This document shows positions 42,653-51,324 of a stretch of 64,000 nt of DNA, one piece after another. The translations under genes were made by a program, and so were the position numbers. Source of the DNA: Actinomadura rudentiformis (GTDB taxonomy: Bacteria > Actinomycetota > Actinomycetes > Streptosporangiales > Streptosporangiaceae); assembly GCF_008923185.1 (NCBI RefSeq), contig NZ_WBMT01000001.1, positions 310,001 through 374,000 of the forward strand, in the 5' to 3' direction. The notes beneath the pieces were generated by a model, which saw only the letters and a list, made by a program, of their open reading frames with translations, was not told where the DNA came from and ran no database searches. Each line of letters opens with the position of its first letter. Positions within the stretch are counted from its first letter, which is position 1.

Positions 42653-43600
42653 ATGGGTCTCTTTGGCGTGAGGGCCGGTGCGATTCCCGCTCGGACGGTG
42701 CCGGTGGTGATGGCTGGAGCGCTCGTCCTCTCCGTGGGGACGGCCGCGTCCGCCGGATCGCCGGGCGCCGCGCCACGCGCCGCGCCCGGCGATCCGGCGG
42801 ACGTCGCACGGCTGACCCGCCAGATCAAGGCGCTGGAAGCGGCGTCCGGCGGAAGGCTGGAGCAGTTGCGCGACGCCCGCTTGGACGCCGCGACCTCACT
42901 GCGGCAGATGCAGGCCCTCGAAGCGGACCTCGAGCAGGCACAGGGTGAGGTGGCCTCGTTGGCGGCCTCGCAGTACATCAACAACGGCGTCGATCCGTCC
43001 GTCCAGGTGCTGAGCAGCGGTAATCCGCGGGAGATGCTCGACGGTGCGACGCTGGCGGCGCAGTTCGCCGAGCGGCGGGCGGCCAGGGTCAAGCAGATCG
43101 AGACCCTGCGCGGGCAGCAGGAACGGACGCGGAGCGAGGCCGAAGCCAAGATGAGGAAGCTGGGGTCGGACATCCGGGAGATCGCCGGCCAGAAGGAGCG
43201 GGTGCGCCGTCTTCTCCAGAAGTTCAAGCCGGAGTCTCCGATGGTCGGGTCCGGTGGCATGACCCCGCGGATGGTCCGGGTGCGCAACGAGATCGAGAGG
43301 GAGTTCGGGCCGTTCCTGACGATCGGGTGCACCCGGCCCGGCGACCCCCAGGACCACGGCACCGGCCGGGCCTGCGACTTCATGGAGAGCACGGGCGGCA
43401 AGGCGCCGTCCGCCGACCGTTCCGCCCACGGTGACCAGGTCGCGGCGTACGCGATCAAGCACGCCGAGCGGCTCGGGATCAAGTACGTCATCTGGAAGCA
43501 GCGGATCTACGACATGCGCAACCCCGGCTGGCGGGCGATGTCGGACCGGGGGAGCATCACGCAGAACCACTTCGACCACAACCACATCTCCGTCTTCTGA
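42653..43600 (+). CDS. Secreted coiled-coil protein with ARB_07466-like C-terminal domain
   Basis: 315 residues from the ATG at 42653, with AAGGAG 11 bases upstream. A signal peptide (VPVVMAGALVLSVGTAASAG) is followed by two coiled-coil stretches (ADVARLTRQIKALEAASGGRL; AARVKQIETLRGQQERTRSEAE) resembling those of RipA/PcsB-type cell-wall proteins. The C-terminal 100 residues (VRNEIEREFGPFLTIGCTRPGDPQDHGTGRACDFME ... NHFDHNHISVF) match the ARB_07466-type domain, which has a D,D-peptidase-like His/Asp metal arrangement (HGTGRACDF and DHNH). Likely a cell-wall-associated metallopeptidase-like protein; activity is not proven. Confidence 0.82.
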   Translation: MGLFGVRAGAIPARTVPVVMAGALVLSVGTAASAGSPGAAPRAAPGDPADVARLTRQIKALEAASGGRLEQLRDARLDAATSLRQMQALEADLEQAQGEVASLAASQYINNGVDPSVQVLSSGNPREMLDGATLAAQFAERRAARVKQIETLRGQQERTRSEAEAKMRKLGSDIREIAGQKERVRRLLQKFKPESPMVGSGGMTPRMVRVRNEIEREFGPFLTIGCTRPGDPQDHGTGRACDFMESTGGKAPSADRSAHGDQVAAYAIKHAERLGIKYVIWKQRIYDMRNPGWRAMSDRGSITQNHFDHNHISVF

Positions 43601-43623
43601 CGACCGCCGCCTGGGCGCGACGT

Positions 43624-44988
43624 TCAGAAGCCCGCGAGAGAAAGGAGGAGGGACTTGACGTCGGTGGCGTCGTAGTGGTCCCGGTCTAGGCTCTCCGAGC
43701 ACAGCAGGACCGGACCGCATGACGAGTCGCTGGGCAGCCGGCCGTGACTACCGCGTACCGGGGACGGGTCGAGCGGTACGACGTTGAGGCTGTAACGGAA
43801 TCCCAGCTCTTTGCGGGCCAGGGCATAGGCCGCGCGGACCTTGACGAGGGAGTCGGCCGGGTCGAGGAACAGTTCCGCCGGGTCGTAGCCGGGCTTTCGG
43901 TGGATGTCCACCGTACGGGCGAAGTCCGGGGCGCGGGCGTCGTCCAGCCAGTAGTAGTAGGTGAACCACGCATCGGGCTCCGCGACGGCGACCAGCTCTC
44001 CGGCGCGAGGGTGATTCAGTGCGAGTTCGGCCTTCCCCGTGTCGTCGAGAACGTCGGCGACGCCGGGCAACGAGAGCAGAAGTGATCGGGTCTTCGGCAG
44101 GTCGGCCGGGTCGCGTACGTACACATGGGCGACTTGGTGGTCGGCCACGGCGAAGGCTCGTGAGGTCCACGGGTCGAGGTACTCCATGCCCGCCTGCCGG
44201 TGGACCGCCAGCAGGCCTTCCCTCCGCAGGGCCCGGTTGACGTCCACGGGCCGGGAGACCGGGGAGATGCCGTACTCCGACAACACGACGACGACGGCGT
44301 TCCGCGCGACGGCGTCGTCGATCAGCGGTTCGAGGACGTCGTCGACCTGGCCGGCGGCCGCCACCGCCTCGGGCCCGTCCGGTCCGAAACGCTGCAGGTC
44401 ATAGTCGAGGTGCGGGATGTAGACCAGCGTCAGGTCGGGTCGTTCGCGGTCTTGAAGGATCCGGGAGGCGGCGACGATCCACTGGCTGGAGCTGATCCCG
44501 GCTTTCGGGCCCCAATAGTGGAACAGGGGAAAACGGCCCAGCTCGCGGGTGAGGTCGACGCGCAGTGAAGCCGGAGTCGTGTAGCAGTCAGGTGCCTTCC
44601 GGCCGTCGGCGTGGTAGATCGGTCGCGGGGTGACGGTCCAGTCGACATCGGCGCCCATCGCGTACCACCAGCAGACGTTGGCCACCGTGTAGCCCGGATG
44701 AACGCGGCGGGCGTCCTCCCAGATTTTGGAGCCCCCGACGAGCGCGTTGTGCTGACGCCACAGCAGGACCTCGCCCAGCTCGCGGAAATACCAGCCGTTG
44801 CCCACGATGCCGTGCACGGATGGCGGCTCCCCGGTGAGGAATGTGGATTGCACAGGGCAGGTGACCGCGGGCAGGACCGTGCCCAATGTCGCCTGGCCCC
44901 GCATGGCCCTGGACAGGGCAGGCATGTGCGCCAGAAGACGAGGGGTCAACCCCACCACGTTGATGACGACGAGAGGTGTGAGTGTCAT
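43624..44988 (-). CDS. Alkaline-phosphatase-fold phosphodiesterase (EboF-like)
   Basis: 454 residues from the ATG at 44988, overlapping the upstream stop (ATGA). Nucleotide pyrophosphatase/phosphodiesterase family: LVVINVVGLTPRLLAHMPALSRA, then GTVLPAVTCPVQSTFLTGEPPSVHGIVGNGWYFRE with the catalytic Thr in VTCPVQST, YIPHLDYDLQRFGPDG, VVVVLSEYGISPVSRPV and FAVADHQVAHVY, which hold the paired metal ligands. Some first-strand metal ligands differ (NVVGL instead of DGLR). It is the last gene of the ten-gene operon and corresponds to EboF of ebo clusters. It is predicted to remove a phosphate or nucleotide group from the pathway product; no signal peptide is seen. Confidence 0.85.
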   Translation of the reverse strand: MTLTPLVVINVVGLTPRLLAHMPALSRAMRGQATLGTVLPAVTCPVQSTFLTGEPPSVHGIVGNGWYFRELGEVLLWRQHNALVGGSKIWEDARRVHPGYTVANVCWWYAMGADVDWTVTPRPIYHADGRKAPDCYTTPASLRVDLTRELGRFPLFHYWGPKAGISSSQWIVAASRILQDRERPDLTLVYIPHLDYDLQRFGPDGPEAVAAAGQVDDVLEPLIDDAVARNAVVVVLSEYGISPVSRPVDVNRALRREGLLAVHRQAGMEYLDPWTSRAFAVADHQVAHVYVRDPADLPKTRSLLLSLPGVADVLDDTGKAELALNHPRAGELVAVAEPDAWFTYYYWLDDARAPDFARTVDIHRKPGYDPAELFLDPADSLVKVRAAYALARKELGFRYSLNVVPLDPSPVRGSHGRLPSDSSCGPVLLCSESLDRDHYDATDVKSLLLSLAGF

Positions 44989-46133
44989 GTGACGTCCTCT
45001 TCCTTGAGGCCGAGGCCGACGAGCCGGTCGCGAGTCCACGCCAGCTCGGCGGCAATGCCTTCGACCAGGTCCCGGCCGGCATGCGGAAGGACCTCCCAGG
45101 TGTACGTCTCGACCTCGACGTGGTGCGTCAGTGCACGAGGTCCGCCGAAGAGGGCGGTGAACGCGTCCATGAGCGTGTCCGTGGTGGCCGATAGCGGCGG
45201 GGGCGGGGATGCGTGCAGCGGTACGTGGAAGTGCACTCGCCATGAGTGTTCGCCGGGCAGCTCGCCCTCGAGGGCGAGGTCCAGGTCATCGGTCCCCACC
45301 GCATGGTCGCCTTCCCGCGTCTGGTGCAGAAAGCGCGGCTCGGCAAAGCGCGCCAGCGCGCGGCGCGCGGCCGGGTCCCGGGGATTCTCGACGTGCAGGG
45401 CACAGGACGCCTGCAGTTTGAAGATCTGGAGATCCGCGGCCGCCAGCTTGGCGACGGCGGAGGCCGGCTCCTCGAAGCCGACCGCGAGATGGCAGGCGTC
45501 CAGGCAGACACCCAGGTGATCGCCTGTGTCGGTGAGGTGCCGGACGGCCTGGTCCGTCGACTCCACCACGCAGCCCGGCTCGGGTTCGAACGCGACGCGG
45601 ATGGACCTGCCCGTCTCCGCGGCCAGGTCGGTCAGTCCCTTGTTGAGCTGTTCGAGGTTGCGCGCGACGGAAGCCGCGGCGGCCGGGGTCCATGGTGTAC
45701 GCCAGGCGAGCGGCAGGGTGGAGATGCTCGCGGCGTGAACGTCGTCCGGCAGAAGCCCCGCGAGAATCCGAGCCAGGTCGAGCGTGTGGCGGAGGCGCTC
45801 CCGCGTGGTCCAGTCCGGGTGGTACACCGCGTGTTTGACGACCTCCGAGTGGAATCCCCGATACGGAAACCCGTTGAACGTGACGACCTCCAGCCCGTGG
45901 TCGTCGAGAGCGCGCCGCAGTCTCAACGTTCGGCTGCGGTCACCGACCAGAGCGCTCGCGACATCGCGGGCCAGCCACAGGCCCACCCCGAGCCGCGGAA
46001 CGCCGAGGCGCCTCCGGATCGGGCCCGCGTAACGGCCCAGCTGGGCGATGACGCCGTCGAGGCTCTCAGCAGCGTGCACGTTGGTGCAGTACGCGAGGTG
46101 GACGACGGTCCCGTCGGCATGATGGAAGCGCAC
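44985..46133 (-). CDS. eboE: EboE-like TIM-barrel metabolite traffic protein
   Basis: 382 residues from a GTG at 46133, one base after the upstream stop. The start VHLAYCTNVHAAESLDGVIAQLGRYAGPIRRRLG is characteristic of EboE. The xylose-isomerase-like barrel continues with VVTFNGFPYRGFHSEVVKHAVYHPDW, VAFEPEPGCVVESTDQAVRHL, LGVCLDACHLAVGFE (metal-binding Asp/His) and FKLQASCALHVENP. In cyanobacterial ebo clusters this protein takes part in moving a biosynthetic precursor to the periplasm. The function here is inferred from the cluster only. Confidence 0.85.
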   Translation of the reverse strand: MRFHHADGTVVHLAYCTNVHAAESLDGVIAQLGRYAGPIRRRLGVPRLGVGLWLARDVASALVGDRSRTLRLRRALDDHGLEVVTFNGFPYRGFHSEVVKHAVYHPDWTTRERLRHTLDLARILAGLLPDDVHAASISTLPLAWRTPWTPAAAASVARNLEQLNKGLTDLAAETGRSIRVAFEPEPGCVVESTDQAVRHLTDTGDHLGVCLDACHLAVGFEEPASAVAKLAAADLQIFKLQASCALHVENPRDPAARRALARFAEPRFLHQTREGDHAVGTDDLDLALEGELPGEHSWRVHFHVPLHASPPPPLSATTDTLMDAFTALFGGPRALTHHVEVETYTWEVLPHAGRDLVEGIAAELAWTRDRLVGLGLKEEDVT

Positions 46134-46134
46134 G

Positions 46135-46986
46135 TCACGCTCCCCGCATCACGGTGTTTCCGGCGAAGTCACCGGCGGCGGGCGCTTCCGGCTCATCGAG
46201 TTGCAGCCGGCCGCTCTGGCCGTAGAACGCCGCCGGGTTGTGCCACAGAAGAGCCTCCACGTCGTGCGAAGAGAAGCCGCTCGCGAGCATCGCGAGGCCG
46301 ACCTCGCGGGTCTTGAGCGGATCGCTGCGGCCCCAGTCCGCTGCGGAGTTCACCATCATCCGCTCAACGCCGTACTCGAGCAGGAGCGCCACCATCCGGC
46401 GCTCATCCATCTTTGTCTCGGGATAGATCGAGAAGCCCGCCCAGTGCCCCGCTTCCACGACCATCGCCACCGTGAGCTCGTTGAGGTGGTCGATCACGAC
46501 CCGCTCCGGGGGCAGCCCGGCCTCCCTCAGCACGTCGATACTGCGGCGGGTGCCAGCGATCTTGTCGCGATGCGGGGTGTGCACCAGGACCGGCAGGTCG
46601 AACTCCCGGGCCAGGTCGAGTTGCCGCTGGAAGGCCTCCTCCTCGGCGGCCGTCATGGAGTCATAGCCGACCTCACCCACCGCCACCACGCCGTCCTTGA
46701 CCAGATAGCGCGGCAAGAGGTCCAGCACGTCACGGCATCGGGGGTCCTCCGCCTCCTTGGGGTTCAGCGCGAGCGCGCAATGATGCCGGACGCCGAACTG
46801 AGACGCCCGGTACGGCTCCCATCCCAGCAGGGAGTCGAAGTAGTCGATGAACGTGGCCGGGGACGTGCGCGGCTGTCCCATCCAGAACGCGGGTTCGACG
46901 ACGGCGCGGATGCCCGCCTCACGCATGTGCTCGTAGTCATCCGTGGTGCGTGAGGACATGTGGATGTGTGGATCGAAGATACGCAT
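46135..46986 (-). CDS. eboB: TatD-like metal-dependent hydrolase (EboB-like)
   Basis: 283 residues from the ATG at 46986, which shares its first base with the stop of the EboA gene. It begins RIFDPHIHMSSRTTDDYEHMREAGIRAVVEPAF, with the HxH metal motif of the amidohydrolase fold, then HHCALALNPKE, VAVGEVGYDSMTAAEEEAFQRQLDLAREFDLPVLVHTPHRDK (metal-binding Glu and His), RVVIDHLNE and MMVNSAADWGRSDPLKT with the final Asp. All TatD-type ligands are present, so it should be an active hydrolase. Matches EboB in ebo clusters. Confidence 0.85.
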   Translation of the reverse strand: MRIFDPHIHMSSRTTDDYEHMREAGIRAVVEPAFWMGQPRTSPATFIDYFDSLLGWEPYRASQFGVRHHCALALNPKEAEDPRCRDVLDLLPRYLVKDGVVAVGEVGYDSMTAAEEEAFQRQLDLAREFDLPVLVHTPHRDKIAGTRRSIDVLREAGLPPERVVIDHLNELTVAMVVEAGHWAGFSIYPETKMDERRMVALLLEYGVERMMVNSAADWGRSDPLKTREVGLAMLASGFSSHDVEALLWHNPAAFYGQSGRLQLDEPEAPAAGDFAGNTVMRGA

Positions 46987-47663
46987 CAGTTCTCCCCTCC
47001 CAGCTCCTGGCCGGGGTCCGGTCGATGGTGGAGGCGCAGTGCCGCGGCTGCGACGTCCGGGCGTATCGACCGTCCTGCGGCGCGCCGCTCGCGGACCAGG
47101 TCGTTCAACATCCGGCCGAGTTCCTGGTCGGCCCGCCGCCACAGCCCGGCCACGACGTCGAGGGGCACGCCGACGAAGGCGCACTTGAGCACCCCCTGCC
47201 GATAGGCGGCGTTCTCCAGATGGTCAGCGGCGTACGGGCCCATCGCCGCCTGGATGATGCGGGTGTCGTTGGTGCGCAGCGCGTTCCGGACGAGCGGGAG
47301 ACCGGCGGCGCCCAGTCTCCTGTGCCGGTCGAGTGGTGCGAGCGCGCGCAGGACGGCAATGCGCTCGGCGCTGTCCCCGTGGTGGTAGAGGTCGGACAAC
47401 GTCGTCGCCAGGGCCTCGCCGCTCAGCGGAAGGGCCAGCAGCAGCCGTGTCCGTACGGCCTGGTCCACGCTCCAGTCAGGCCACCCCGGAACGGGGTTTC
47501 CGCCGCATGCCCGCCTTGCCGAGGGGAACAGTGTGGTGATCGCGGCATGGTCGGCGGCGCAGCGGGCGATCGCCAGTTCCAGCCAGTGCTCGGCGGGCTC
47601 CTCCAGCGCTCGATGGAGCACCGTGTGGAGCGTCTGCACGTCTGACACCAGATCAGGTCCCAT
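46986..47663 (-). CDS. eboA: EboA-domain protein
   Basis: 225 residues, all helical in appearance, with no signal peptide. WLELAIARCAADHAAITTLFPSARRACG, ALATTLSDLYHHGDSAERIAVLRALAPL, ALRTNDTRIIQAAMGPYAADHLENAAYRQGVLKCAFVGVPL and RRADQELGRMLNDLVRERRAAGR are the conserved blocks of EboA, including the LENAAYRQGVLKCAFVG stretch. Its molecular function is unknown. It overlaps the preceding gene by 11 bp and the next by one base. Confidence 0.85.
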   Translation of the reverse strand: MGPDLVSDVQTLHTVLHRALEEPAEHWLELAIARCAADHAAITTLFPSARRACGGNPVPGWPDWSVDQAVRTRLLLALPLSGEALATTLSDLYHHGDSAERIAVLRALAPLDRHRRLGAAGLPLVRNALRTNDTRIIQAAMGPYAADHLENAAYRQGVLKCAFVGVPLDVVAGLWRRADQELGRMLNDLVRERRAAGRSIRPDVAAAALRLHHRPDPGQELGGEN

Positions 47664-48552
47664 GTCCGGCCCTTTTCAGCGAGTTGCTTGGTCCGGCCGC
47701 GTCCGGAGTCTGTTGCCGGGCGGTCGCCCAGGCCCGGCGGAGGTGGTCCAGCGATCGGCGGGCGACGTTGGGCGCGTCATGACCGTGCCTGGGCAGCTCC
47801 ACCCCGACCAATCCGCCGTAGCCGGTCTCGGCCAGCGCGGCGAGGACCGGGGGGAAGTGGATCTCCCCGGCGCCGAACTCCAGATGCTCGTGCACGCCCC
47901 GCCGCATGTCCTCGATCTGCACGTTCACCAACTGCGCGCCGGCGCGCCGGACGCACGCGGGGACGGGCTCGGGCTCCAGGCAGCGGCAATGGCCGATGTC
48001 GAGCGTCAGGCCGAACAGCCGCGGCCCGTCCAGCAGGTCCCGCAGCCGTTCGAAACCGGCGATGGTCTCGACGAACATGCCGGGCTCCGGCTCGAACCCG
48101 AGGGGCACGCCATGCCGTCCGGCCTCATCGAGAACGGTCTCCACACCTGAGAGCAACCGGCCCCAGGCCAGCGGTCCCGGCAGCCCGGCGGGCGCGGCGC
48201 CGCTCCAGAACGAGACCGCTTCGGCCCCGAGGTCCGAGGCGATCCGCACCGCGCGCTTGAGCAGGTCGATCCTCCGCGCCGCCTCTTCGGGCGGGCAGAG
48301 CAAGGTGGGGTGGTGTTTGCGGCGGGGGTCGAGCAGATACCGGCCGCCGGTCTCCACGACCGTCCGCAGGCCGAGCCGGGACAGCCTGGCGGCCACCCGC
48401 TTCACCTCGTGCGCGATACCGGGCGCGTACGGATCCAGATGAACGGTGTCCAGCGTCAGGGCGACTCCGTCGTAGCCGAGATCGGCGAGCACGGCGAGAG
48501 CGTCGTCCAGCCGGTGGCTGCCGAATCCGTTCGTCCCGTACGCGAACCTCAT
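47653..48552 (-). CDS. Sugar phosphate isomerase/epimerase-like TIM barrel
   Basis: 299 residues from the ATG at 48552, overlapping the UbiA stop (ATGA). AP endonuclease 2/xylose isomerase-like barrel: RFAYGTNGFGSHRLDDALAVLADLGYDGVALTLDTVHLDP, LRTVVETGGRYLLDPRRKHHPTLLCP, DLGAEAVSFWSGAAP, PLGFEPEPGMFVETIAGFERL, LTLDIGHCRCLEPEP with metal Asp/His, and VNVQIEDMRRGVHEHLEFGAGEIHFPPVLAAL. The metal-binding Glu, Asp, His, His, Glu set looks complete. It is a second barrel beside EboE, sharing the FEPEPGM..E element, and probably isomerises or epimerises the pathway sugar or cyclitol. Confidence 0.85.
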   Translation of the reverse strand: MRFAYGTNGFGSHRLDDALAVLADLGYDGVALTLDTVHLDPYAPGIAHEVKRVAARLSRLGLRTVVETGGRYLLDPRRKHHPTLLCPPEEAARRIDLLKRAVRIASDLGAEAVSFWSGAAPAGLPGPLAWGRLLSGVETVLDEAGRHGVPLGFEPEPGMFVETIAGFERLRDLLDGPRLFGLTLDIGHCRCLEPEPVPACVRRAGAQLVNVQIEDMRRGVHEHLEFGAGEIHFPPVLAALAETGYGGLVGVELPRHGHDAPNVARRSLDHLRRAWATARQQTPDAAGPSNSLKRAGHGT

Positions 48553-49370
48553 GTCGGGGAGACCTTCCGGGTGAGGAGCCGGGCCAGCGGCCATGTCGCA
48601 GCCATCGCCATGGCGTGGAACGGGCGTCCCCGCGCCGCGATCAGCGCTGCCTGCAACAGCGGAAGCCCGAGGATGCCCGCGGACACCGCCGTGCGGATCG
48701 TGTACGCGTCCGGCGACCTGACGGCTCGTGACTGGGCCCTGCCCACGGCCAGCGAGTAGGCCGCCAGCGGCACCAGCGAGGACGTTCGCCGATCGCTCCG
48801 GAACAAGGCTCCGGCGGCGACGGCGGTGGCCACGGCGGTCGAGGCCAGTGCGGTCACCGCGGCCGAGGAACGCCCGCCGGTGACCTCGCCGCGGCTGAGG
48901 AGGGCGACGCCGTAGGTGTGCGCGGCGACCGAGACGGCCGCCTGAGGGGCACCCGGCCTGCCGCCGAGCAGAACGTCAAGTCCGCGGGCGGCAGCCATCG
49001 CGGCCGGGCCCGCCGTGGTGTCCTTGAGCTTCAGGTCGTACGCCCAGACCACAGCGGCGAGTGGAACGGCCGTCGCCAGCACCTGCCGCCGGCCGGACAG
49101 AGCGGCGACCGCCAGCCCGGCGCCGGTGAGGCCGGACGCAATCGCGAGGGCCTGGCGCGGGCGTACCCGCCCGGAGGGAATCGGACGTTCGGGGCGTTCC
49201 TCGGCGTCGACTACACGATCGGCGTAGTCGTTGAGCGCCATTCCCGCCCAGTAAAGGCACACCGCGGACACCAGGGGAGCAGCCCCGGTGGCTCCTCCCG
49301 CGAGGGCGTCACCCGGAACCGTCAGCGCCGCGGGAGCACGGAGCAGTTCCACGAGGTCCCTGGTGTTCAC
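48549..49370 (-). CDS. eboC: UbiA-like membrane prenyltransferase (EboC-like)
   Basis: 273 residues from a GTG overlapping the upstream stop (GTGA). Seven or so hydrophobic segments. The UbiA active-site motif is present as MALNDYADRVVDAEERPERPIPSG (NDxxDxxxD), and the second, acidic motif as VWAYDLKLKDT. UbiA enzymes transfer a polyprenyl chain to an acceptor within the membrane; EboC is the UbiA member of ebo clusters. Its place between an inositol-phosphate synthase and a TIM barrel suggests a small polyol acceptor, which is inference. Confidence 0.88.
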   Translation of the reverse strand: MNTRDLVELLRAPAALTVPGDALAGGATGAAPLVSAVCLYWAGMALNDYADRVVDAEERPERPIPSGRVRPRQALAIASGLTGAGLAVAALSGRRQVLATAVPLAAVVWAYDLKLKDTTAGPAAMAAARGLDVLLGGRPGAPQAAVSVAAHTYGVALLSRGEVTGGRSSAAVTALASTAVATAVAAGALFRSDRRTSSLVPLAAYSLAVGRAQSRAVRSPDAYTIRTAVSAGILGLPLLQAALIAARGRPFHAMAMAATWPLARLLTRKVSPT

Positions 49371-50548
49371 ACGCCTTCTCCCGCCACGCCTTCGTTGAGG
49401 CCGTGCACCCAGCTCAGCAGCACCTCGTATTGCGGAAGCAACCGGTGCTCGTTCAGCCCGACCGGATCCTTGAAGAAGAAGCCGAGCTCGGGGAGAGGGC
49501 CGGTTCGTCCCGCTTCCTGTGCACGGGCCACAAGGCGCGCCAGGTCGAGCACCAGGGGGGCGGCCAGCGCCGAGTCACAGCCCTGCCAGGTGAACTGCAG
49601 CGTCATCGGGACGCCCAGGAATCCCTCGAACTGGATGTGATCCCAGGCCGTCTTCCACTCACCCATTGACGGGACGTTGTCGATATGCGTCTTGCCTTCG
49701 ACCGGCCTGCCGAGAATCCCGGCCAAGGGCCGGTCCTTGGACAGGCTCTTGCTGCGCCTGGCGCCGGAGTCGGCCAGCGTCGCGCCGTCACCGCCGCCCA
49801 GCAGGTTGGTCCCTGACCAGGACCGTATGTGCAGAGCGCGGGCCGCGAACATCGGGGCCAGCGCGGTCTTCACCAGCGTCTCGCCTGTCTTGGCATCGCT
49901 GCCCGCATAGGGCACGCGGTGCGCGCGAGCAAGCACGTCCAGCGCTGGGACGCGCGCACCCGGCGATGGGGTGAAATCGACGTAACCGCACCCGGCCCGT
50001 AAGGCGGCGTACGCATAGAGGGAACTCGGCGGCAGCGGGCGACCTGGGCGCGCGAGCGCGTGTTCCAACTCCTCCAGGTCCGCGTACTGGCGGTGCTTGT
50101 CGAGCGGAGGCTCGCTCGAGGCCACGTTGATCACTACCGTCCTGGCCGTGCGATGGCGTTCACGGAACCGGACGATGTCGTCGACCAGCCGTTCCGCTGT
50201 TGCGGCCTGGCAGTCGATCTCGTCGTCAGCGTCGTACCCGGCGCGGATCTCAGTGTCGGCGTCCATGAGCCGGTCATGCACCGCGTCGAGCAGCCGCGGT
50301 GGAATGACCCCGCTCCGGGCGAGCTCCTCAGCCCGTTTCGGCAAAGGTGTCCCGACGACGTCGTGTCCGCCGAAGACCAGTTCGTTCAGGGGCGCGAGCG
50401 TCGTACCGGAGAAGTCGGCGCTCTCGGTCACACAGGCGGTCGGGTCCACCAGCCCAGCACCGACCGCGGCGGCGCCCACCGCCGTCGTCGTCGCCACGGA
50501 GCCGCGCGCGCCGATCAGCCACACACCGGTTCTGCTGTCGCCGCTCAT
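49367..50548 (-). CDS. Inositol-3-phosphate synthase (MIPS) family enzyme
   Basis: 393 residues. The Rossmann part has VWLIGARGSVATTTAVGA; further MIPS blocks are VINVASSEPPLD, FTPSPGARVPALDVLA, YAGSDAKTGETLVKTALAPMFAARALHIRSWSGTNLLGGGDGATLADS and RSKSLSKDRPLAGILG. PSMGEWKTAWDHIQFEGFLGVPMTLQFTWQGCDSALAAPLVLDLARL completes the active site, with the Lys residues for cyclisation. MIPS cyclises glucose-6-phosphate to inositol-3-phosphate using NAD. Here it sits inside an ebo-type operon where the unrelated sugar-phosphate cyclase EboD would be expected. It is longer than the short archaeal forms but of common bacterial length. Confidence 0.9.
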   Translation of the reverse strand: MSGDSRTGVWLIGARGSVATTTAVGAAAVGAGLVDPTACVTESADFSGTTLAPLNELVFGGHDVVGTPLPKRAEELARSGVIPPRLLDAVHDRLMDADTEIRAGYDADDEIDCQAATAERLVDDIVRFRERHRTARTVVINVASSEPPLDKHRQYADLEELEHALARPGRPLPPSSLYAYAALRAGCGYVDFTPSPGARVPALDVLARAHRVPYAGSDAKTGETLVKTALAPMFAARALHIRSWSGTNLLGGGDGATLADSGARRSKSLSKDRPLAGILGRPVEGKTHIDNVPSMGEWKTAWDHIQFEGFLGVPMTLQFTWQGCDSALAAPLVLDLARLVARAQEAGRTGPLPELGFFFKDPVGLNEHRLLPQYEVLLSWVHGLNEGVAGEGV

Positions 50549-51321
50549 GTCGTCTGCTGGGTCGGCCAGGGGAACCCGCGGAAATCGGTGTCGAGCCGTT
50601 CAGGTGTACGGGGCAGCCAGGACCGCGCCAGCCGGCGCACCGTCTCCCGGGGGAGCGGCGGATTGACGTGGTACATGTCCGGTTTCGCGGTGAGCTGGAC
50701 GGCGCCGGCGAACGCGTTGAGCGGGATCATCGCGCGCCATCGCGACCGATCGATCCCCAGGAACATCATCGCCCTGGAGAAGATGTGCCAGGCGCGGTAG
50801 CCCATCGGCGGGTCGCCGTTCATCGTGTGTACTTCCTTACGGCGAGGGTCGTAGAGGACGCCCTGCCCGAACCAGGAGAACGCCGAGACCAGGCGGGAAC
50901 TGCCCGGCCGGTAGAACGCGTCGAAGACGTCCAGCTGGACCCGGGACAGCACCTGGAGGGGCCAGCGCACAGCGGCCACGTAGTCGGTGAAGTCATCGGG
51001 ATAGTCGCCCGACTCGAGCACTTCGAGCCACGTGAGGACGATGGCGCGCTGCCAGCGCTCGCCGAGTTCTGCGGCGAGGGCGGCGTAGGCGTCTTTCAGC
51101 TCCTGGGGCTGGTTGTAGAGCGTCACCTCGTCGAGCTGGTACCACAGCTCGTTGGCCCGGCGATCGCCGAGCATTCCCGGCACGGGTGGGAGCCGTGTGC
51201 CCGCTCGCGCCGGCGTGGCGGTGGTGAGGAGGCCGGTCGTTCCGAGGGCCGCGGCGGCGGTGATGCCGAGAGTGCTCTGGAGGATCTGCCGTCGTCCGAG
51301 TTCAGATTCAGGGAGCGACAT
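50545..51321 (-). CDS. Tat-exported protein of unknown function, paralog 1
   Basis: 258 residues. A twin-arginine signal (LGRRQILQSTLGITAAAALG, cleavage near ARA). The mature part is helical and rich in Trp, Tyr and Phe: RRANELWYQLDEVTLYNQPQELKDAYAAL, SRVQLDVFDAFYRPGSSRLVSAFSWFGQGVLYDPRRKEVHTMNGDPPMGYRAWHIFSRAMMFLGIDRSRWR, and PPLPRETVRRLARSWLPRTPERLDTDFRGFPWP. It is a tandem paralog of the next gene, with near-identical signal and C-terminus. I recognise no domain. Export folded by Tat suggests a cofactor or metal. The end overlaps the MIPS start (ATGA). Confidence 0.7.
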   Translation of the reverse strand: MSLPESELGRRQILQSTLGITAAAALGTTGLLTTATPARAGTRLPPVPGMLGDRRANELWYQLDEVTLYNQPQELKDAYAALAAELGERWQRAIVLTWLEVLESGDYPDDFTDYVAAVRWPLQVLSRVQLDVFDAFYRPGSSRLVSAFSWFGQGVLYDPRRKEVHTMNGDPPMGYRAWHIFSRAMMFLGIDRSRWRAMIPLNAFAGAVQLTAKPDMYHVNPPLPRETVRRLARSWLPRTPERLDTDFRGFPWPTQQTT

Positions 51322-51324
51322 GGT